Shown: positions 1-8,264, counted from the first letter of the stretch. The stretch is 64,000 nt of DNA from an uncultured Veillonellaceae bacterium (GCA_947254705.1 CAMYCX010000001.1:3364-67363); one strand, 5' to 3'. Program-made: numbers and translations. Notes: generated from the letters alone by a model not told the origin.

Positions 1-127
1 CGTTCGGTTCGCGAATCAATGTCGCACTGTACATCTTCGCCACATCGCCGGCGGTTTTGAGAAATGCCGGTCGTTCTTCCGAGTTGGGTACAAAATGATA
101 TACCAATGAATACGTCATGTTGCTCAT
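1..127 (-). CDS. Partial CDS, unknown protein (N-terminal 42 residues)
   Basis: An open frame starts at ATG 127 on the minus strand and runs off the left edge without a stop. The visible residues start MSNMTYSLVYHFVPNSEE and continue into a helical stretch (FLKTAGDVAKMYSATLIRE). A purine-rich AAAGGGG lies upstream at about 141-147, and an alternative ATG is at 118. I do not recognise the family, and too little is present to assign a function. The stop codon of msrA lies only 31 bases upstream on the same strand, so the two may be co-transcribed. Confidence 0.5.
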   Translation of the reverse strand, partial: MSNMTYSLVYHFVPNSEERPAFLKTAGDVAKMYSATLIREPN

Positions 128-158
128 GACACTTTCTACACCCCTTTTATCCTGCGTT

Positions 159-722
159 TCAGCGGATAATCCCCTCCCGCTGCAATGCCGCTAAATCCAA
201 ATGGCAGTAACCGTCGGGATTTTTTTGCAAGTACCGTTGGTGCGATTCTTCCGCCGGGAAGAAGTTTTGCAACGGTCCCATTTCCGTCCGGATCTGCTTT
301 TCCATGCCCGGTTCGGGCACTTCATTCAAAATCAATGCCGCCTGCGTATCGACCGCCGGTCCGCGGCCGCGTTGGCGCATAAAGTTCATATAATGCGTAA
401 GGAACGGTTCGTCTTCTGCATGCGTGTAGTAGATCCCCGTACGGTATTGCGAGCCGACGTCACTGCCCTGTCGGTTCAGCGTGTACGGATTGATGATGGC
501 GAAAAACACGCCCAACAGTTCCGTCAAGTCGGTCTTTTTCGGATTGTACGTTACTTTCACCGCTTCCGCCGCGCCCGTTTCTCCGCTGCATACTTCTTCG
601 TATGTCGGTGCTTCTTTGTCACTGTTGGCATAGCCGACTTGCGTCGCCACTACGCCGGGCAACCGTGAGAATACTTCTTCCACGCCCCAAAAGCAACCGC
701 CCGCCAAGTAAATATCTTTCAT
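159..722 (-). CDS. msrA: Peptide methionine (S)-S-oxide reductase MsrA
   Basis: Cytoplasmic repair enzyme that reduces the S-epimer of methionine sulfoxide in proteins, using a catalytic cysteine recycled by thioredoxin. The family signature GGCFWG is at residues 8-13 with nucleophile Cys10. The C-terminal block FFPAEESHQRYLQKNP followed by GYCHL is typical of MsrA and its fusions, but no MsrB domain follows. Length is 187 aa, normal for a stand-alone MsrA. I chose ATG 722 because the Shine-Dalgarno GGGAGG (about 730-736) is 7 bases upstream. The in-frame ATG at 728 sits almost on top of that site. A TATAAT preceded by TGG (768-773, minus) lies upstream, so the gene probably has its own extended -10 promoter. 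Family certain; start fairly sure. Confidence 0.95.
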   Translation of the reverse strand: MKDIYLAGGCFWGVEEVFSRLPGVVATQVGYANSDKEAPTYEEVCSGETGAAEAVKVTYNPKKTDLTELLGVFFAIINPYTLNRQGSDVGSQYRTGIYYTHAEDEPFLTHYMNFMRQRGRGPAVDTQAALILNEVPEPGMEKQIRTEMGPLQNFFPAEESHQRYLQKNPDGYCHLDLAALQREGIIR

Positions 723-767
723 TGTCATTCCCTCCCTGCGATTCCTCTATTGACTCCTCTGTTAAAT

Positions 768-773
768 ATTATA
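768..773 (-). promoter_or_regulatory. Extended -10 promoter for msrA
   Basis: On the minus strand the sequence reads TGG-TATAAT, a consensus -10 with the TGn extension, 46 bases upstream of the msrA start and just past the stop of the upstream acetyltransferase gene. No good -35 is visible, as is usual for extended -10 promoters. Confidence 0.5.
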
Positions 774-794
774 CCAGTTTCCGTTCCGTATCGC

Positions 795-1967
795 TCAATA
801 CCATTCCATATTGTATACCGAGCAGGCCGGATACATCCGCCGCAAGCGTTCCACCGCCGCCGGATTGCCGGTGAGCATGCCTGCGCGGGCCAACCCCGCC
901 GCATCCAGTCCGCCCATCAGCAGCGTTCCCAAGGCACCGATACCGACATGAATGTCCGCCGCTCGTGTCGTCGCCTCTACATGCGGTCGTTCTCCCGCCG
1001 CCGCACGCACCGCCCAATGTGTCGTCTCCCGTTGCCACGGATCGGCCACTGCGACGACAAGCGTACCGTCCGCCGCCGCGGGCAATTGCTCCCACCAGCG
1101 GGCGACATCGGCAATCCGGATCGCCATCCACGGCAAAGTCCGATTGGTAATATACGTCCGTTCCGCGCCGTCAGCCCAACCGAAATAGGCGGCATCATCC
1201 ATGGGCGCATACCAGACGGCCCGTTCCGCTTCCGCGGTATGCCGCGCCAACCAATGCATCATTGCCGCCTGTCCGCGCGGATCGATGCTCGCCTGTTCGC
1301 CGACGGTAAGCGTACGGTCCGTCAGTGTATAGGCCCAGTAGCCGATCGGTACGCGTCCGTCAGTCGCCAGAATGACATGTCCTTCCGCCAGTTGCCCGCG
1401 CAACCACCGCTGCCAATCGGAGGGCGTGCGCCGCGCATACCCCGATCGTGCGGCGGTATACGCCGCATACACCGCCGCGAGCGCGTCCATATCCGCCGAT
1501 TCGTCCAGCCACACCAGGCGAATCCCGTCCGGCGCGGGTGCCGATATGTCGCTCAGTTGCGCCTCGCGCCGCCACAGATGACACCACAACGCCCAACCGT
1601 ACGGCCGATACAATGCCATCGATGACGGCATGAGAATATTCGCATACCGTCCTTGGCGACATCCTTCCGTCAGCGCCGCCGCCAGCAGTGCCTTGGCATG
1701 CCCGCGTCCCCGTGCCGCCGGATGCGAAGTCAGCCCGACAATGTAGGTCACATCGACCTGCGCTCCGCGTACCGTGAGTGTGTACGGGCGCAAATGCAGT
1801 GCCGCCGCCACCCCCGCTTCCGTTTCCGCGACCAGTGTCTCCTCCGCGCGGTAACAAGTATCGAAATAGAATCGGAAAAACGGCGTCGTCCGTGCTTCAA
1901 ACGAATAGTCCCACAGTGCTTCCAACGCCGCGCGATCCGTGCTGTTCCCTTGCCGTACTTGGCGCAT
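795..1967 (-). CDS. GNAT-family N-acetyltransferase, Eis-like (two acetyltransferase lobes plus SCP2-like tail)
   Basis: 390-residue protein with the architecture of Eis-type acetyltransferases: an N-terminal GNAT lobe, a second lobe, and a C-terminal sterol-carrier-like domain. The acetyl-CoA loop shows as ARGRGHAKALL around residues 85-95, and YRPYGW is the usual strand 5/helix segment. The C terminus (VNMEWY-like, ending YNMEWY) is where Eis proteins place their catalytic carboxylate. Family members acetylate amines on aminoglycosides, peptides or unknown metabolites; the substrate here cannot be read. The start ATG 1967 overlaps the upstream stop by one base (TAATG), so translation is coupled to the DUF2156 gene. 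An upstream in-frame start at 1994 would lie inside that gene and lacks a Shine-Dalgarno. Confidence 0.75.
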   Translation of the reverse strand: MRQVRQGNSTDRAALEALWDYSFEARTTPFFRFYFDTCYRAEETLVAETEAGVAAALHLRPYTLTVRGAQVDVTYIVGLTSHPAARGRGHAKALLAAALTEGCRQGRYANILMPSSMALYRPYGWALWCHLWRREAQLSDISAPAPDGIRLVWLDESADMDALAAVYAAYTAARSGYARRTPSDWQRWLRGQLAEGHVILATDGRVPIGYWAYTLTDRTLTVGEQASIDPRGQAAMMHWLARHTAEAERAVWYAPMDDAAYFGWADGAERTYITNRTLPWMAIRIADVARWWEQLPAAADGTLVVAVADPWQRETTHWAVRAAAGERPHVEATTRAADIHVGIGALGTLLMGGLDAAGLARAGMLTGNPAAVERLRRMYPACSVYNMEWY

Positions 1968-2890
1968 TATGCCTCCGTCTCTTCGCAGCCGCAATCGTCT
2001 TCCTCGGCCAAACGAATGTCATATTTTTCCGCAAAATGATCCGGATGATAGCTCATTTTAGCCTGTCGCAGTCCTTCGATTCCCATATCTTCTTCCCGAT
2101 TGATATAGGTCGTATCCGCCCACGCATGCCGGACAAATTCGTGATTGATCGCCTGATAGCTGCCCCGCATCGTCGGGTCGGCTTTTTCGATATGAATGAC
2201 GGCCATCTCGGGATGAATATACTCGCCGACGGAAAACGCGACAATCTTGCCTTGCCAGCGAATGGCACCGCCTTTCACTCCCAGCGGTTCCCAATAATCA
2301 AACAGCAGGCCGATTCCTTCTTGCTCGGCTTCCATGTCCGCCGTCGTCTGATGCTCTTCGAGCCACTTCGCCGCCACCTGCAGACATTCTTCTTTGTCCT
2401 GCGGCCCGAGCGGTACGTACTCATAACCGATGTAATTACGACGGAACGCGTTCAAATGATTTTTCTTTTGTCGAAAGGCCTTGCCCGGCAGATTGATCAA
2501 ATCACTCGTCAAGTAAATGTACTCGAAGTTGTCGCGATCTTTCGTATAGGTATAGCACTCGGGGCAGAGTTCATGCATGCGCTCCACCACCCAGGGCGAC
2601 GCCCCTTTCAGCAAAAAGGGCAATCCCTGCTCGCGAAACCACGCCTCCGCCCGGCGCAACCCGCCGACAAACGAGTTGTTTTCCCCGGAAAACGGCGGCA
2701 ATAAAAACTCATGCCCGTATCGGCCGGCGCGGATAAACAGTACGTCATCCTCGACCGCCCACGCCAGATGAAAGGCATGTTGCCAAATGAACAATGTCCC
2801 GAACGCACATTCCGACTGCTCGTAATGATGTTCGCGAAAATACCGATCCAAAATCGGTTTGTCTTCAATACGAAACGATGTAAACTGAAT
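1967..2890 (-). CDS. DUF2156 / phosphatidylglycerol lysyltransferase C-terminal-domain protein
   Basis: Soluble protein resembling the C-terminal aminoacyl/acyl-transferase half of MprF (DUF2156, a double GNAT-like fold), without the membrane flippase part. Landmarks are the N-terminal IEDKPILDRYF, FGTLFIWQ, the central KKNHLNAFRRNY and the C-terminal NREEDMGIEGLRQAKMSY, all typical of the family. The C terminus has a small acidic Cys pair (DDCGCEE). Start choice is unusual. The family N-terminal motif begins before the first TTG (2851), which has no ribosome site. GGAGG at 2902-2906 points to an ATT codon at 2890, eleven bases downstream, giving 307 aa. If only canonical starts are allowed, the gene begins at 2851. 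It is coupled to the Eis-like gene. Function within the family is unknown. Confidence 0.75.
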   Translation of the reverse strand: MQFTSFRIEDKPILDRYFREHHYEQSECAFGTLFIWQHAFHLAWAVEDDVLFIRAGRYGHEFLLPPFSGENNSFVGGLRRAEAWFREQGLPFLLKGASPWVVERMHELCPECYTYTKDRDNFEYIYLTSDLINLPGKAFRQKKNHLNAFRRNYIGYEYVPLGPQDKEECLQVAAKWLEEHQTTADMEAEQEGIGLLFDYWEPLGVKGGAIRWQGKIVAFSVGEYIHPEMAVIHIEKADPTMRGSYQAINHEFVRHAWADTTYINREEDMGIEGLRQAKMSYHPDHFAEKYDIRLAEEDDCGCEETEA

Positions 2891-2933
2891 CGTTCTCCAC
2901 TCCTCCGTGATAAATTGAATCTTTTCTATGTAT

Positions 2934-2939
2934 ATTGTA
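2934..2939 (-). promoter_or_regulatory. Probable -10 (TACAAT) of the DUF2156 operon
   Basis: Minus-strand TACAAT lies 28 bases upstream of the GGAGG ribosome site in the divergent region between the DUF2156 gene and the exonuclease gene. No clear -35 element is visible. Confidence 0.4.
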
Positions 2940-2986
2940 CCACAGACTGCGCCGTCATACCTATCCGATTTGCCGACAGATTATCA

Positions 2987-3015
2987 TTTCGACGATCCGC
3001 AACCCATGATATAAT
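2987..3015 (+). promoter_or_regulatory. Promoter for the exonuclease gene
   Basis: A perfect TATAAT at 3010-3015 is preceded at 17 bp by a weak -35 (TTTCGA). It lies about 40 bases before ATG 3054, in the divergent intergenic region. Confidence 0.5.
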
Positions 3016-3053
3016 ACCATCAAGCCCCGCATCGCGGGAGAAAAGAGGACATC

Positions 3054-3641
3054 ATGGAGTTTATTGCATTTGATTTTGAAACGGCGACCAAAGATCCGTC
3101 AAGCGCCTGTTCGCTGGCTGTCGTTCGCTTCGTTGACGGCACGCCCGTCGATACCTGTTACCGATTGTTCCAACCGCCGGCCATGCGGTTTGACGATGAC
3201 AACATCCGGATTCATCAGATCCGACCGGCCGATGTGGCGCACGAGCCGGACTTCAGCGGCGTATGGGCGGAGTTTCTTCCCTACTTTACCGATACGCTGG
3301 CCGTCGCTCACAACGCGGAGTTCGATTTGGGCGTACTGCGGGCGACACTTGCGTATTACGATTTGTCGTTACCGCATTTTCACAGCGGCTGTACGCTCCG
3401 ACTGGCACGACAGGTATGGCCGGATCAGGCCTCTTACGCACTGAATGCGTTAGGCACTTTTCTCGGCTACCGTTTTCAGCATCATCAGGCGGATGAAGAC
3501 GCACTGATCTGCGGACGTATTTTACTGGCCGCCCAAAAAGTCGCCCAAGAGCCGGATCCGCAAGCCCTGTTTGCCCGATATGATCTCGGCCCGCAGGAGT
3601 TTCTCGCGGAAGACGGTTGGCAACAGGACGGACTGTTTTGA
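3054..3641 (+). CDS. 3'-5' exonuclease of the DnaQ (DEDDh) family
   Basis: 195-residue single-domain exonuclease related to the epsilon proofreading subunit of DNA polymerase III. All DEDDh metal and catalytic positions are visible: Asp7 and Glu9 (FDFET), Asp91 (HNAEFD), His144 and Asp149 (HHQADEDA). The protein would remove nucleotides from DNA 3' ends. As a stand-alone protein it is more likely a repair or end-trimming nuclease than the replicative proofreader, since Firmicute PolC carries its own. GAGG precedes the ATG. The stop codon overlaps the start of the next gene (TTGA), an alkyl-transferase for O6-alkylguanine, so the pair forms a small DNA-repair operon. Confidence 0.88.
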   Translation: MEFIAFDFETATKDPSSACSLAVVRFVDGTPVDTCYRLFQPPAMRFDDDNIRIHQIRPADVAHEPDFSGVWAEFLPYFTDTLAVAHNAEFDLGVLRATLAYYDLSLPHFHSGCTLRLARQVWPDQASYALNALGTFLGYRFQHHQADEDALICGRILLAAQKVAQEPDPQALFARYDLGPQEFLAEDGWQQDGLF

Positions 3642-4114
3642 CGCCGGCCCGGCTCATCGTCGGGCCCGACGGACTGCAGCGACTGATCCTCGATCCCGCG
3701 CAACCGGACCGTATACCGACAGTCACCGTCGTCGGTACAACGGCGGCGGAACGGGAGCGGGCCGCCGCCATCGGGGCGATCGCCCGGCAAGAGTTCGCCG
3801 CCTACTGGCGCGGCGAATGTCGGCAGTGGAGCGTCCCCGCCGCACCGCAAGGTACCGCCTTTCAACAGGCGGTATGGGCCGCTATCGCCCGTGTGCCTTA
3901 CGGTACAACCGTCACCTACGGTACGCTCGCCGCCATGATCGGACGTCCGACGGCGATTCGTGCCGTGGCCAATGCGTGCGGAAAAAATCCGCTCCCGATT
4001 CGGATTCCCTGTCATCGTATTGTCGCCCGCCACGGTAGCGGCGGCTATACGGGCGGGCTGCCGCTCAAATTGCGTCTGTGGGCGCTGGAACGCATCACAT
4101 GGCCGAACGCATGA
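3638..4114 (+). CDS. ogt: Methylated-DNA--[protein]-cysteine S-methyltransferase
   Basis: Suicide DNA-repair protein that moves the alkyl group from O6-alkylguanine to its own cysteine. The active-site PCHR motif is at residues 124-127 (Cys125), preceded by the helix-turn-helix/arginine-finger region (YGTTVTYGTLA, RAVANACGKNP) and followed by GGYTGG. Length is 158 aa, normal for Ogt/AdaB-type enzymes. The N-terminal half is short and divergent, as usual. I chose TTG 3638, which overlaps the exonuclease stop by three bases and has AGGA nine bases upstream. A further TTG at 3617 is in frame but has no ribosome site. The symbol ogt is a family-level choice. Confidence 0.88.
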   Translation: MTPARLIVGPDGLQRLILDPAQPDRIPTVTVVGTTAAERERAAAIGAIARQEFAAYWRGECRQWSVPAAPQGTAFQQAVWAAIARVPYGTTVTYGTLAAMIGRPTAIRAVANACGKNPLPIRIPCHRIVARHGSGGYTGGLPLKLRLWALERITWPNA

Positions 4115-4144
4115 CGCAGCAATCCGATTATTTCGGATTACCGC

Positions 4145-4172
4145 TTGCATCTCGGCGTAAAAGTAGTATGAT
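4145..4172 (+). promoter_or_regulatory. Promoter for lrgA-lrgB
   Basis: TTGCAT (4145-4150), a 16-bp spacer and TATGAT (4167-4172) form a good sigma-70 promoter 115 bases before lrgA. The roughly 110-base leader contains no obvious hairpin with a T-run. Confidence 0.55.
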
Positions 4173-4287
4173 AGTACGTGCTTGCCGTAACGGATGCGCG
4201 TACTTTCAGTGGACCGCACCAATTATAAAATATATCGCGGACACTGCATGATATTCCCGGATTGATTTTCATTTGAAGGAGTGAACT

Positions 4288-4665
4288 ATGCTGTTTTGGT
4301 TTCGTGTGGCCGGCCAAATCGTGTTACTGAGTGTGATTGCGCTCATCGGTGATGCGATTGCCACACTGACACAACTGCCGATTCCCGGCGCGCTGATCGG
4401 GATGGCATTGTTGTACGTGGCGCTTTGGCGTCAATGGGTCCGGCTGGAATGGTTTTCCGCCGGCGCCGACATCTTAATTCGTGATTTACTGTTATTTTTC
4501 ATCCCCGCCGCCGTCGGTATCATGCAATATACCGATCTGTTCGGCTCACTGGGCGCGTTTTTGGTCGCCTCCGTCGTCCTGAGCATTCTCGTCGTACTGT
4601 GGGTCATTTCCGCCGCCACCGTACTGATGATGCATCTGCGGCGCAGAAAGTGGCACCGCCTATGA
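4288..4665 (+). CDS. lrgA: CidA/LrgA family membrane protein
   Basis: 125-residue integral membrane protein with four predicted helices and the family core IPGALIGMALL (residues about 31-41), followed by FFIPAAVGIM. CidA/LrgA proteins are small holin-like partners of CidB/LrgB; the pair has been linked to murein hydrolase control, overflow metabolism and pyruvate or glycolate transport. GGAGTG precedes ATG 4288. The stop overlaps the next start (ATGA), so LrgA and LrgB are translationally coupled. There is no LytSR two-component gene nearby, so regulation is unknown. The LrgA/CidA assignment within the superfamily is arbitrary. Confidence 0.85.
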   Translation: MLFWFRVAGQIVLLSVIALIGDAIATLTQLPIPGALIGMALLYVALWRQWVRLEWFSAGADILIRDLLLFFIPAAVGIMQYTDLFGSLGAFLVASVVLSILVVLWVISAATVLMMHLRRRKWHRL

Positions 4666-5354
4666 TCATCGCGATCTTATCCGTACTCGGTACATTGGCG
4701 GTGTACTACGGCATGAAAGAGATCTATCGCCGGAGCGGATCGCTCTGGTTGATGCCGTTAATGATCTGTCCGATTCTCATCGTCGGGTTTCTGATGACGA
4801 TGCATATCCCCTATGACGAATACCGTTCGGGCGGGCAGTGGCTGCAATGGCTGCTCTCGCCCGTCACGGTCGCCTTTGCCGTTCCGCTGTATCGTCAGCG
4901 TATCCTCGTGCGCAAGTATCTCCCCGAACTCATCACCGTCGGCATGATTGCGGCCGTCACCGCCATGACGACGACGATGCTGCTCTCCGACTGGTTCGGT
5001 GTCGATCACGAGTACGTACTCAGTCTGGCGCCGCGCTCGATCACCACGCCGATTGCGATGAATGTGTCGTCCATGCTCGGCGGCAATGCGACCATCACCG
5101 CCGTCTTCGTCATTTTGACCGGGATCATCGGCATGCTTCTCACCGTTGCCACCGTTCGTATTCTCAATGTCCACAACCCGCTGCTGCGCGGTCTGTTTTA
5201 CGGCCTCACCGCCCACGGTACGGGAGCGGCGCGGGCGTACGAAGAAAATGAGCGGACCGGCGTCATTGCCAGTGTCGCGATGATTTTCATGGGCGTACTG
5301 ACCGCCCTTCTCGCGCCCTTTGTCATTCCCATGCTGATGTGGGTGTTGTTTTAA
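4662..5354 (+). CDS. lrgB: LrgB/CidB family membrane protein
   Basis: 230-residue membrane protein of the LrgB family, partner of the preceding LrgA. Characteristic blocks are LAPRSITTPIAM (residues about 124-135), GGNATITAVFVILTG and the C-terminal HGTGAARAYEENERTG, present in nearly all members. ATG 4662 overlaps the lrgA stop codon (ATGA). Longer in-frame extensions into lrgA are not credible. Related plant and Bacillus LrgAB systems move glycolate or pyruvate across membranes; the substrate here cannot be read from sequence. Confidence 0.88.
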   Translation: MIIAILSVLGTLAVYYGMKEIYRRSGSLWLMPLMICPILIVGFLMTMHIPYDEYRSGGQWLQWLLSPVTVAFAVPLYRQRILVRKYLPELITVGMIAAVTAMTTTMLLSDWFGVDHEYVLSLAPRSITTPIAMNVSSMLGGNATITAVFVILTGIIGMLLTVATVRILNVHNPLLRGLFYGLTAHGTGAARAYEENERTGVIASVAMIFMGVLTALLAPFVIPMLMWVLF

Positions 5355-5373
5355 TCTGTCCGCCCCCGTTTGA

Positions 5374-5403
5374 TTGACAAAAAAGGACCGATATTGATAT
5401 GAT
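5374..5403 (+). promoter_or_regulatory. Strong promoter upstream of purB
   Basis: Perfect TTGACA (5374-5379), an 18-bp spacer and TATGAT (5398-5403). The predicted start near 5410 places the hairpin at 5425-5455 at the very beginning of the transcript. Confidence 0.65.
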
Positions 5404-5424
5404 AGATTAAGGGAAGCAGTTCAT

Positions 5425-5462
5425 GCTCAAAAAAGTTCCCCATGCTTTTTTGAGCTGTTTTT
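5425..5462 (+). terminator. Leader hairpin with T-run (attenuator-like) before purB
   Basis: Perfect 11-bp inverted repeat GCTCAAAAAAG (5425-5435) and CTTTTTTGAGC (5445-5455), loop of 9, followed by TGTTTTT (5456-5462). It lies downstream of the purB promoter, so it would act on that transcript as well as on read-through from lrgB. It could be an attenuator, a partial terminator or a processing hairpin. Confidence 0.6.
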
Positions 5463-5529
5463 ATGAGCAAATTCCGTCGCATGCCGCGACGATCTGCCAG
5501 TTGGTCATGGACGCAAAGGAGTGACTCGT

Positions 5530-6840
5530 ATGATTACACGCTATACCAAAGAAGAAATGGGTCGCATCTGGACGGAAGAAAATGAGTTTCGCCGGATGCT
5601 CGATGTCGAAATTTATGCCTGCGAAGCACAGGCAGAGCTCGGCAATATCCCAAAAGACGCCGTCAAGGTCATTCGTGAAAAAGCCGACTTCGATGTCGAC
5701 CGGATTCATGAAATCGAAAAGGAAACCAACCACGATATTATTTCCTTCGTCACCTCGATTGCCGAATTTGTCGGTGAAGAAGGCAAGTACGTCCACTTGG
5801 GGTTGACTTCGACCGACGTCAAAGACACCGCCTTATGTGCCATGCTGGTCGAAGCCACGGATATTCTGCTGCGCGATTTGGAAGCGTTCGCAGACGTTCT
5901 GCGGCGACGGGCGATTGAATTCAAACATACACCGATGATCGGTCGGACCCACGGTATTCATGCCGAACCGACGACATTCGGTCTGAAATTGCTGCTGTGG
6001 TATGACGAAACGCAGCGCAACCTGCGTCGTTTGCGGGCGGCACGGGAAGATATCCGTGTCGGCAAGATTTCCGGCGCGGTCGGTACGTATGCCAACGTCG
6101 ATCCCTTCGTGGAACAGTACGTCTGCGAGAAGATGGGACTGGTTCCGGCCAAGATTTCCACGCAGGTACTGCAACGCGACCGCCATGCGGCGTATATCAC
6201 CACATTGGCCGTCATCGGCAGCTCGATCGACAAGTTCGCCACGGAAATCCGCAACTTGCAACGCACGGATATCCGTGAAGCGGAAGAATATTTCTCACCG
6301 AAACAAAAAGGATCCTCGGCCATGCCGCACAAACGCAATCCGATCACGTGCGAACGCATGAGCGGAATGGCACGTTTGCTCCGCGGCTATACGATTCCGG
6401 CGTTGGAAGACGTGGCACTCTGGCACGAACGGGATATTTCCCACTCCTCCGTGGAACGTGTCATTTTGGGCGATGCCACGATTGCACTCGATTATATGTT
6501 ACAGACCTTTACCCGCGTGATGGATCGCTTGCTGGTCTATCCCGATACGATGCTCGCCAACATGAATAAAACCGGCGGTCTGATTTACAGTCAGCGGATC
6601 CTGTTGGCACTTGTCGATCGGGGCGTGATGCGCGACACGGCGTACCGTTGGGTACAGCGTAATGCGATGAAACGCTGGCTGGAAGGGGAAGACTTCCTGG
6701 AAAACCTGCTCCGTGACGAAGATATCCGCACCCATTTGAGTGAAGACGATATCCGGGGCTGCTTTGATCCGCATGCCATGCTCAAGCATGTCGATACGAT
6801 TTTTGCGCGGTTCGATCTCCGCGACGACAAAGGAGAATAA
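5530..6840 (+). CDS. purB: Adenylosuccinate lyase
   Basis: Catalyses two fumarate-releasing steps of purine synthesis: SAICAR to AICAR, and adenylosuccinate to AMP. The 436-aa protein has the superfamily signature SSAMPHKRNP near residue 260, the TSTDVKDTA block near residue 95 and the GRTHG region near residue 140, all needed for the tetramer active site. ATG 5530 is preceded by AAGGAG at 8 bases. The GTG at 5521 overlaps that site and is unlikely to be used. purA follows after one base, so the two enzymes that convert IMP to AMP are made from one message. Confidence 0.97.
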   Translation: MITRYTKEEMGRIWTEENEFRRMLDVEIYACEAQAELGNIPKDAVKVIREKADFDVDRIHEIEKETNHDIISFVTSIAEFVGEEGKYVHLGLTSTDVKDTALCAMLVEATDILLRDLEAFADVLRRRAIEFKHTPMIGRTHGIHAEPTTFGLKLLLWYDETQRNLRRLRAAREDIRVGKISGAVGTYANVDPFVEQYVCEKMGLVPAKISTQVLQRDRHAAYITTLAVIGSSIDKFATEIRNLQRTDIREAEEYFSPKQKGSSAMPHKRNPITCERMSGMARLLRGYTIPALEDVALWHERDISHSSVERVILGDATIALDYMLQTFTRVMDRLLVYPDTMLANMNKTGGLIYSQRILLALVDRGVMRDTAYRWVQRNAMKRWLEGEDFLENLLRDEDIRTHLSEDDIRGCFDPHAMLKHVDTIFARFDLRDDKGE

Positions 6841-6841
6841 T

Positions 6842-8125
6842 ATGACTACAGCAATGGTAATCGGCACCCAGTGGGGTGACGAAGGCAAAGGAAAAATCGT
6901 CGACTATCTCGCCGCCAAGGCGGATGTCGTCGTTCGTTCGCAAGGCGGCAACAATGCCGGCCACACGGTGGTCGTCGAGGGCGAAGCGTTTGCCCTGCGG
7001 TTGCTCCCCAGCGGCATCATGTACCCGGGCAAAGCCTGTGTCATCGGCACGGGTGTCGTCATCGACCCCAAGGGACTGATCGCGGAACTTGACAGTTTTA
7101 TTGCCAAAGGACGCGACGTGTCGGCGCTGGAAATTTCCGATCGCGCGCATGTCGTCTTCCCGTACCATGTCCGCATCGACGAAGCGGAAGAGCAGTTGAA
7201 AGGGGCCAAAAAAATCGGTACCACCAAGAACGGTATCGGGCCTTGCTACGCCGACAAGATCAATCGTGTCGGTATCCGTATGATCGACCTGATGAATCCG
7301 GACGTATTGGCGGAAAAATTGCGTTGGAACGTGGAACGTAAAAACTTACTGCTGGAAAAGCTCTACAATGTCGAAGGATTTGACTTCGACCAAATGTATC
7401 GGGAATACTCCGCCTATGCGGACCGGTTACGTCCGTATGTCACGGATACGAACTATTCCGTTCATCGGTACATGGCGGAAGGCAAGAGCGTTCTGTTCGA
7501 AGGGGCGCAGGCGACCATGCTCGACCTCGATCACGGGACCTATCCGTTCGTTACCAGCTCGCATCCGATTGCGGGCGGGGCATGCATCGGTGCCGGCATC
7601 GGTCCGCACAAGATGGAAAATATTTTCGGCGTGGTCAAAGCCTACAGCACCCGCGTCGGTGCGGGCCCGTTCCCCACGGAATTGCTCGATGAAACGGGCG
7701 ACCTGCTGCGCAACCGTGCGCATGAATTCGGCACCGTGACAGGACGGCCGCGTCGTACCGGCTGGTTGGATGCGGTCGGCGTCAAGTATGCCGCCATGCT
7801 GAACAGTCTCGACTATTTGGCGATTACCCGTTTGGATATTCTTGACACGTTGCCGATGATTCGCATCTGCAAGGGGTATCGCTACCAAGGCGAGGAAATC
7901 TCGCAATATACGGCCGATTTGCAAGTTCTCGAGCATGTCGAACCGATTTACGAAGACCTCCCCGGTTGGCAGGAAGATATCAGCGGCATCCGTCAGTATG
8001 ACGACTTGCCGGAAAATTGCCGCCGCTATCTCGAAACGATTTCCGATCTCGTCGGTGTACCGCTCGGTATTATTTCCGTCGGCCCGGATCGGGAACAGAC
8101 CATCGTACTCAAGGAAGTGCTCTGA
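6842..8125 (+). CDS. purA: Adenylosuccinate synthetase
   Basis: GTP-dependent ligase joining aspartate to IMP, the first committed step to AMP. The N terminus TQWGDEGKGKIVD is the diagnostic GTP-binding/catalytic block, with Asp13-type and His-type residues conserved (NAGHT follows near residue 37). GAGPFPTEL and TGRPRRTGW, the IMP and GTP contact regions, are intact. The 427-aa length is typical. ATG 6842 lies right after the purB stop with GGAG in the purB tail. A start 34 codons upstream, inside purB, is not credible. A strong terminator follows. Confidence 0.97.
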   Translation: MTTAMVIGTQWGDEGKGKIVDYLAAKADVVVRSQGGNNAGHTVVVEGEAFALRLLPSGIMYPGKACVIGTGVVIDPKGLIAELDSFIAKGRDVSALEISDRAHVVFPYHVRIDEAEEQLKGAKKIGTTKNGIGPCYADKINRVGIRMIDLMNPDVLAEKLRWNVERKNLLLEKLYNVEGFDFDQMYREYSAYADRLRPYVTDTNYSVHRYMAEGKSVLFEGAQATMLDLDHGTYPFVTSSHPIAGGACIGAGIGPHKMENIFGVVKAYSTRVGAGPFPTELLDETGDLLRNRAHEFGTVTGRPRRTGWLDAVGVKYAAMLNSLDYLAITRLDILDTLPMIRICKGYRYQGEEISQYTADLQVLEHVEPIYEDLPGWQEDISGIRQYDDLPENCRRYLETISDLVGVPLGIISVGPDREQTIVLKEVL

Positions 8126-8155
8126 GTCCGTCGCCAATCACGATATGACATCACG

Positions 8156-8190
8156 AACGAGTCGCCTGATAACGGGCGGCTCGTTTTTTG
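8156..8190 (+). terminator. Rho-independent terminator after purA
   Basis: AACGAGTCGCC pairs with GGCGGCTCGTT (one G-U pair), followed by a run of six T from 8184. It ends the purB-purA message. Confidence 0.85.
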
Positions 8191-8214
8191 CATACCGAAC
8201 AATTCGCCGCCAAA

Positions 8215-8264
8215 TTGTATACAACATTCCTATCGTGTATACAGTATTATTCAGCATATACTAT
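8215..8264 (+). promoter_or_regulatory. Tandem GTATAC palindromes, candidate operator array
   Basis: TTGTATACAA (8215-8224) and TGTATACA (8236-8243) are perfect palindromes whose centres are exactly 20 bp apart. A degenerate third copy (ATATAC, centre about 8258.5) follows at 19 bp. All three lie just upstream of the symporter promoter and on one helix face, as expected for a dimeric repressor or activator. GntR-type regulators use TGTATACA-like sites, but the actual regulator is unknown. Confidence 0.5.
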
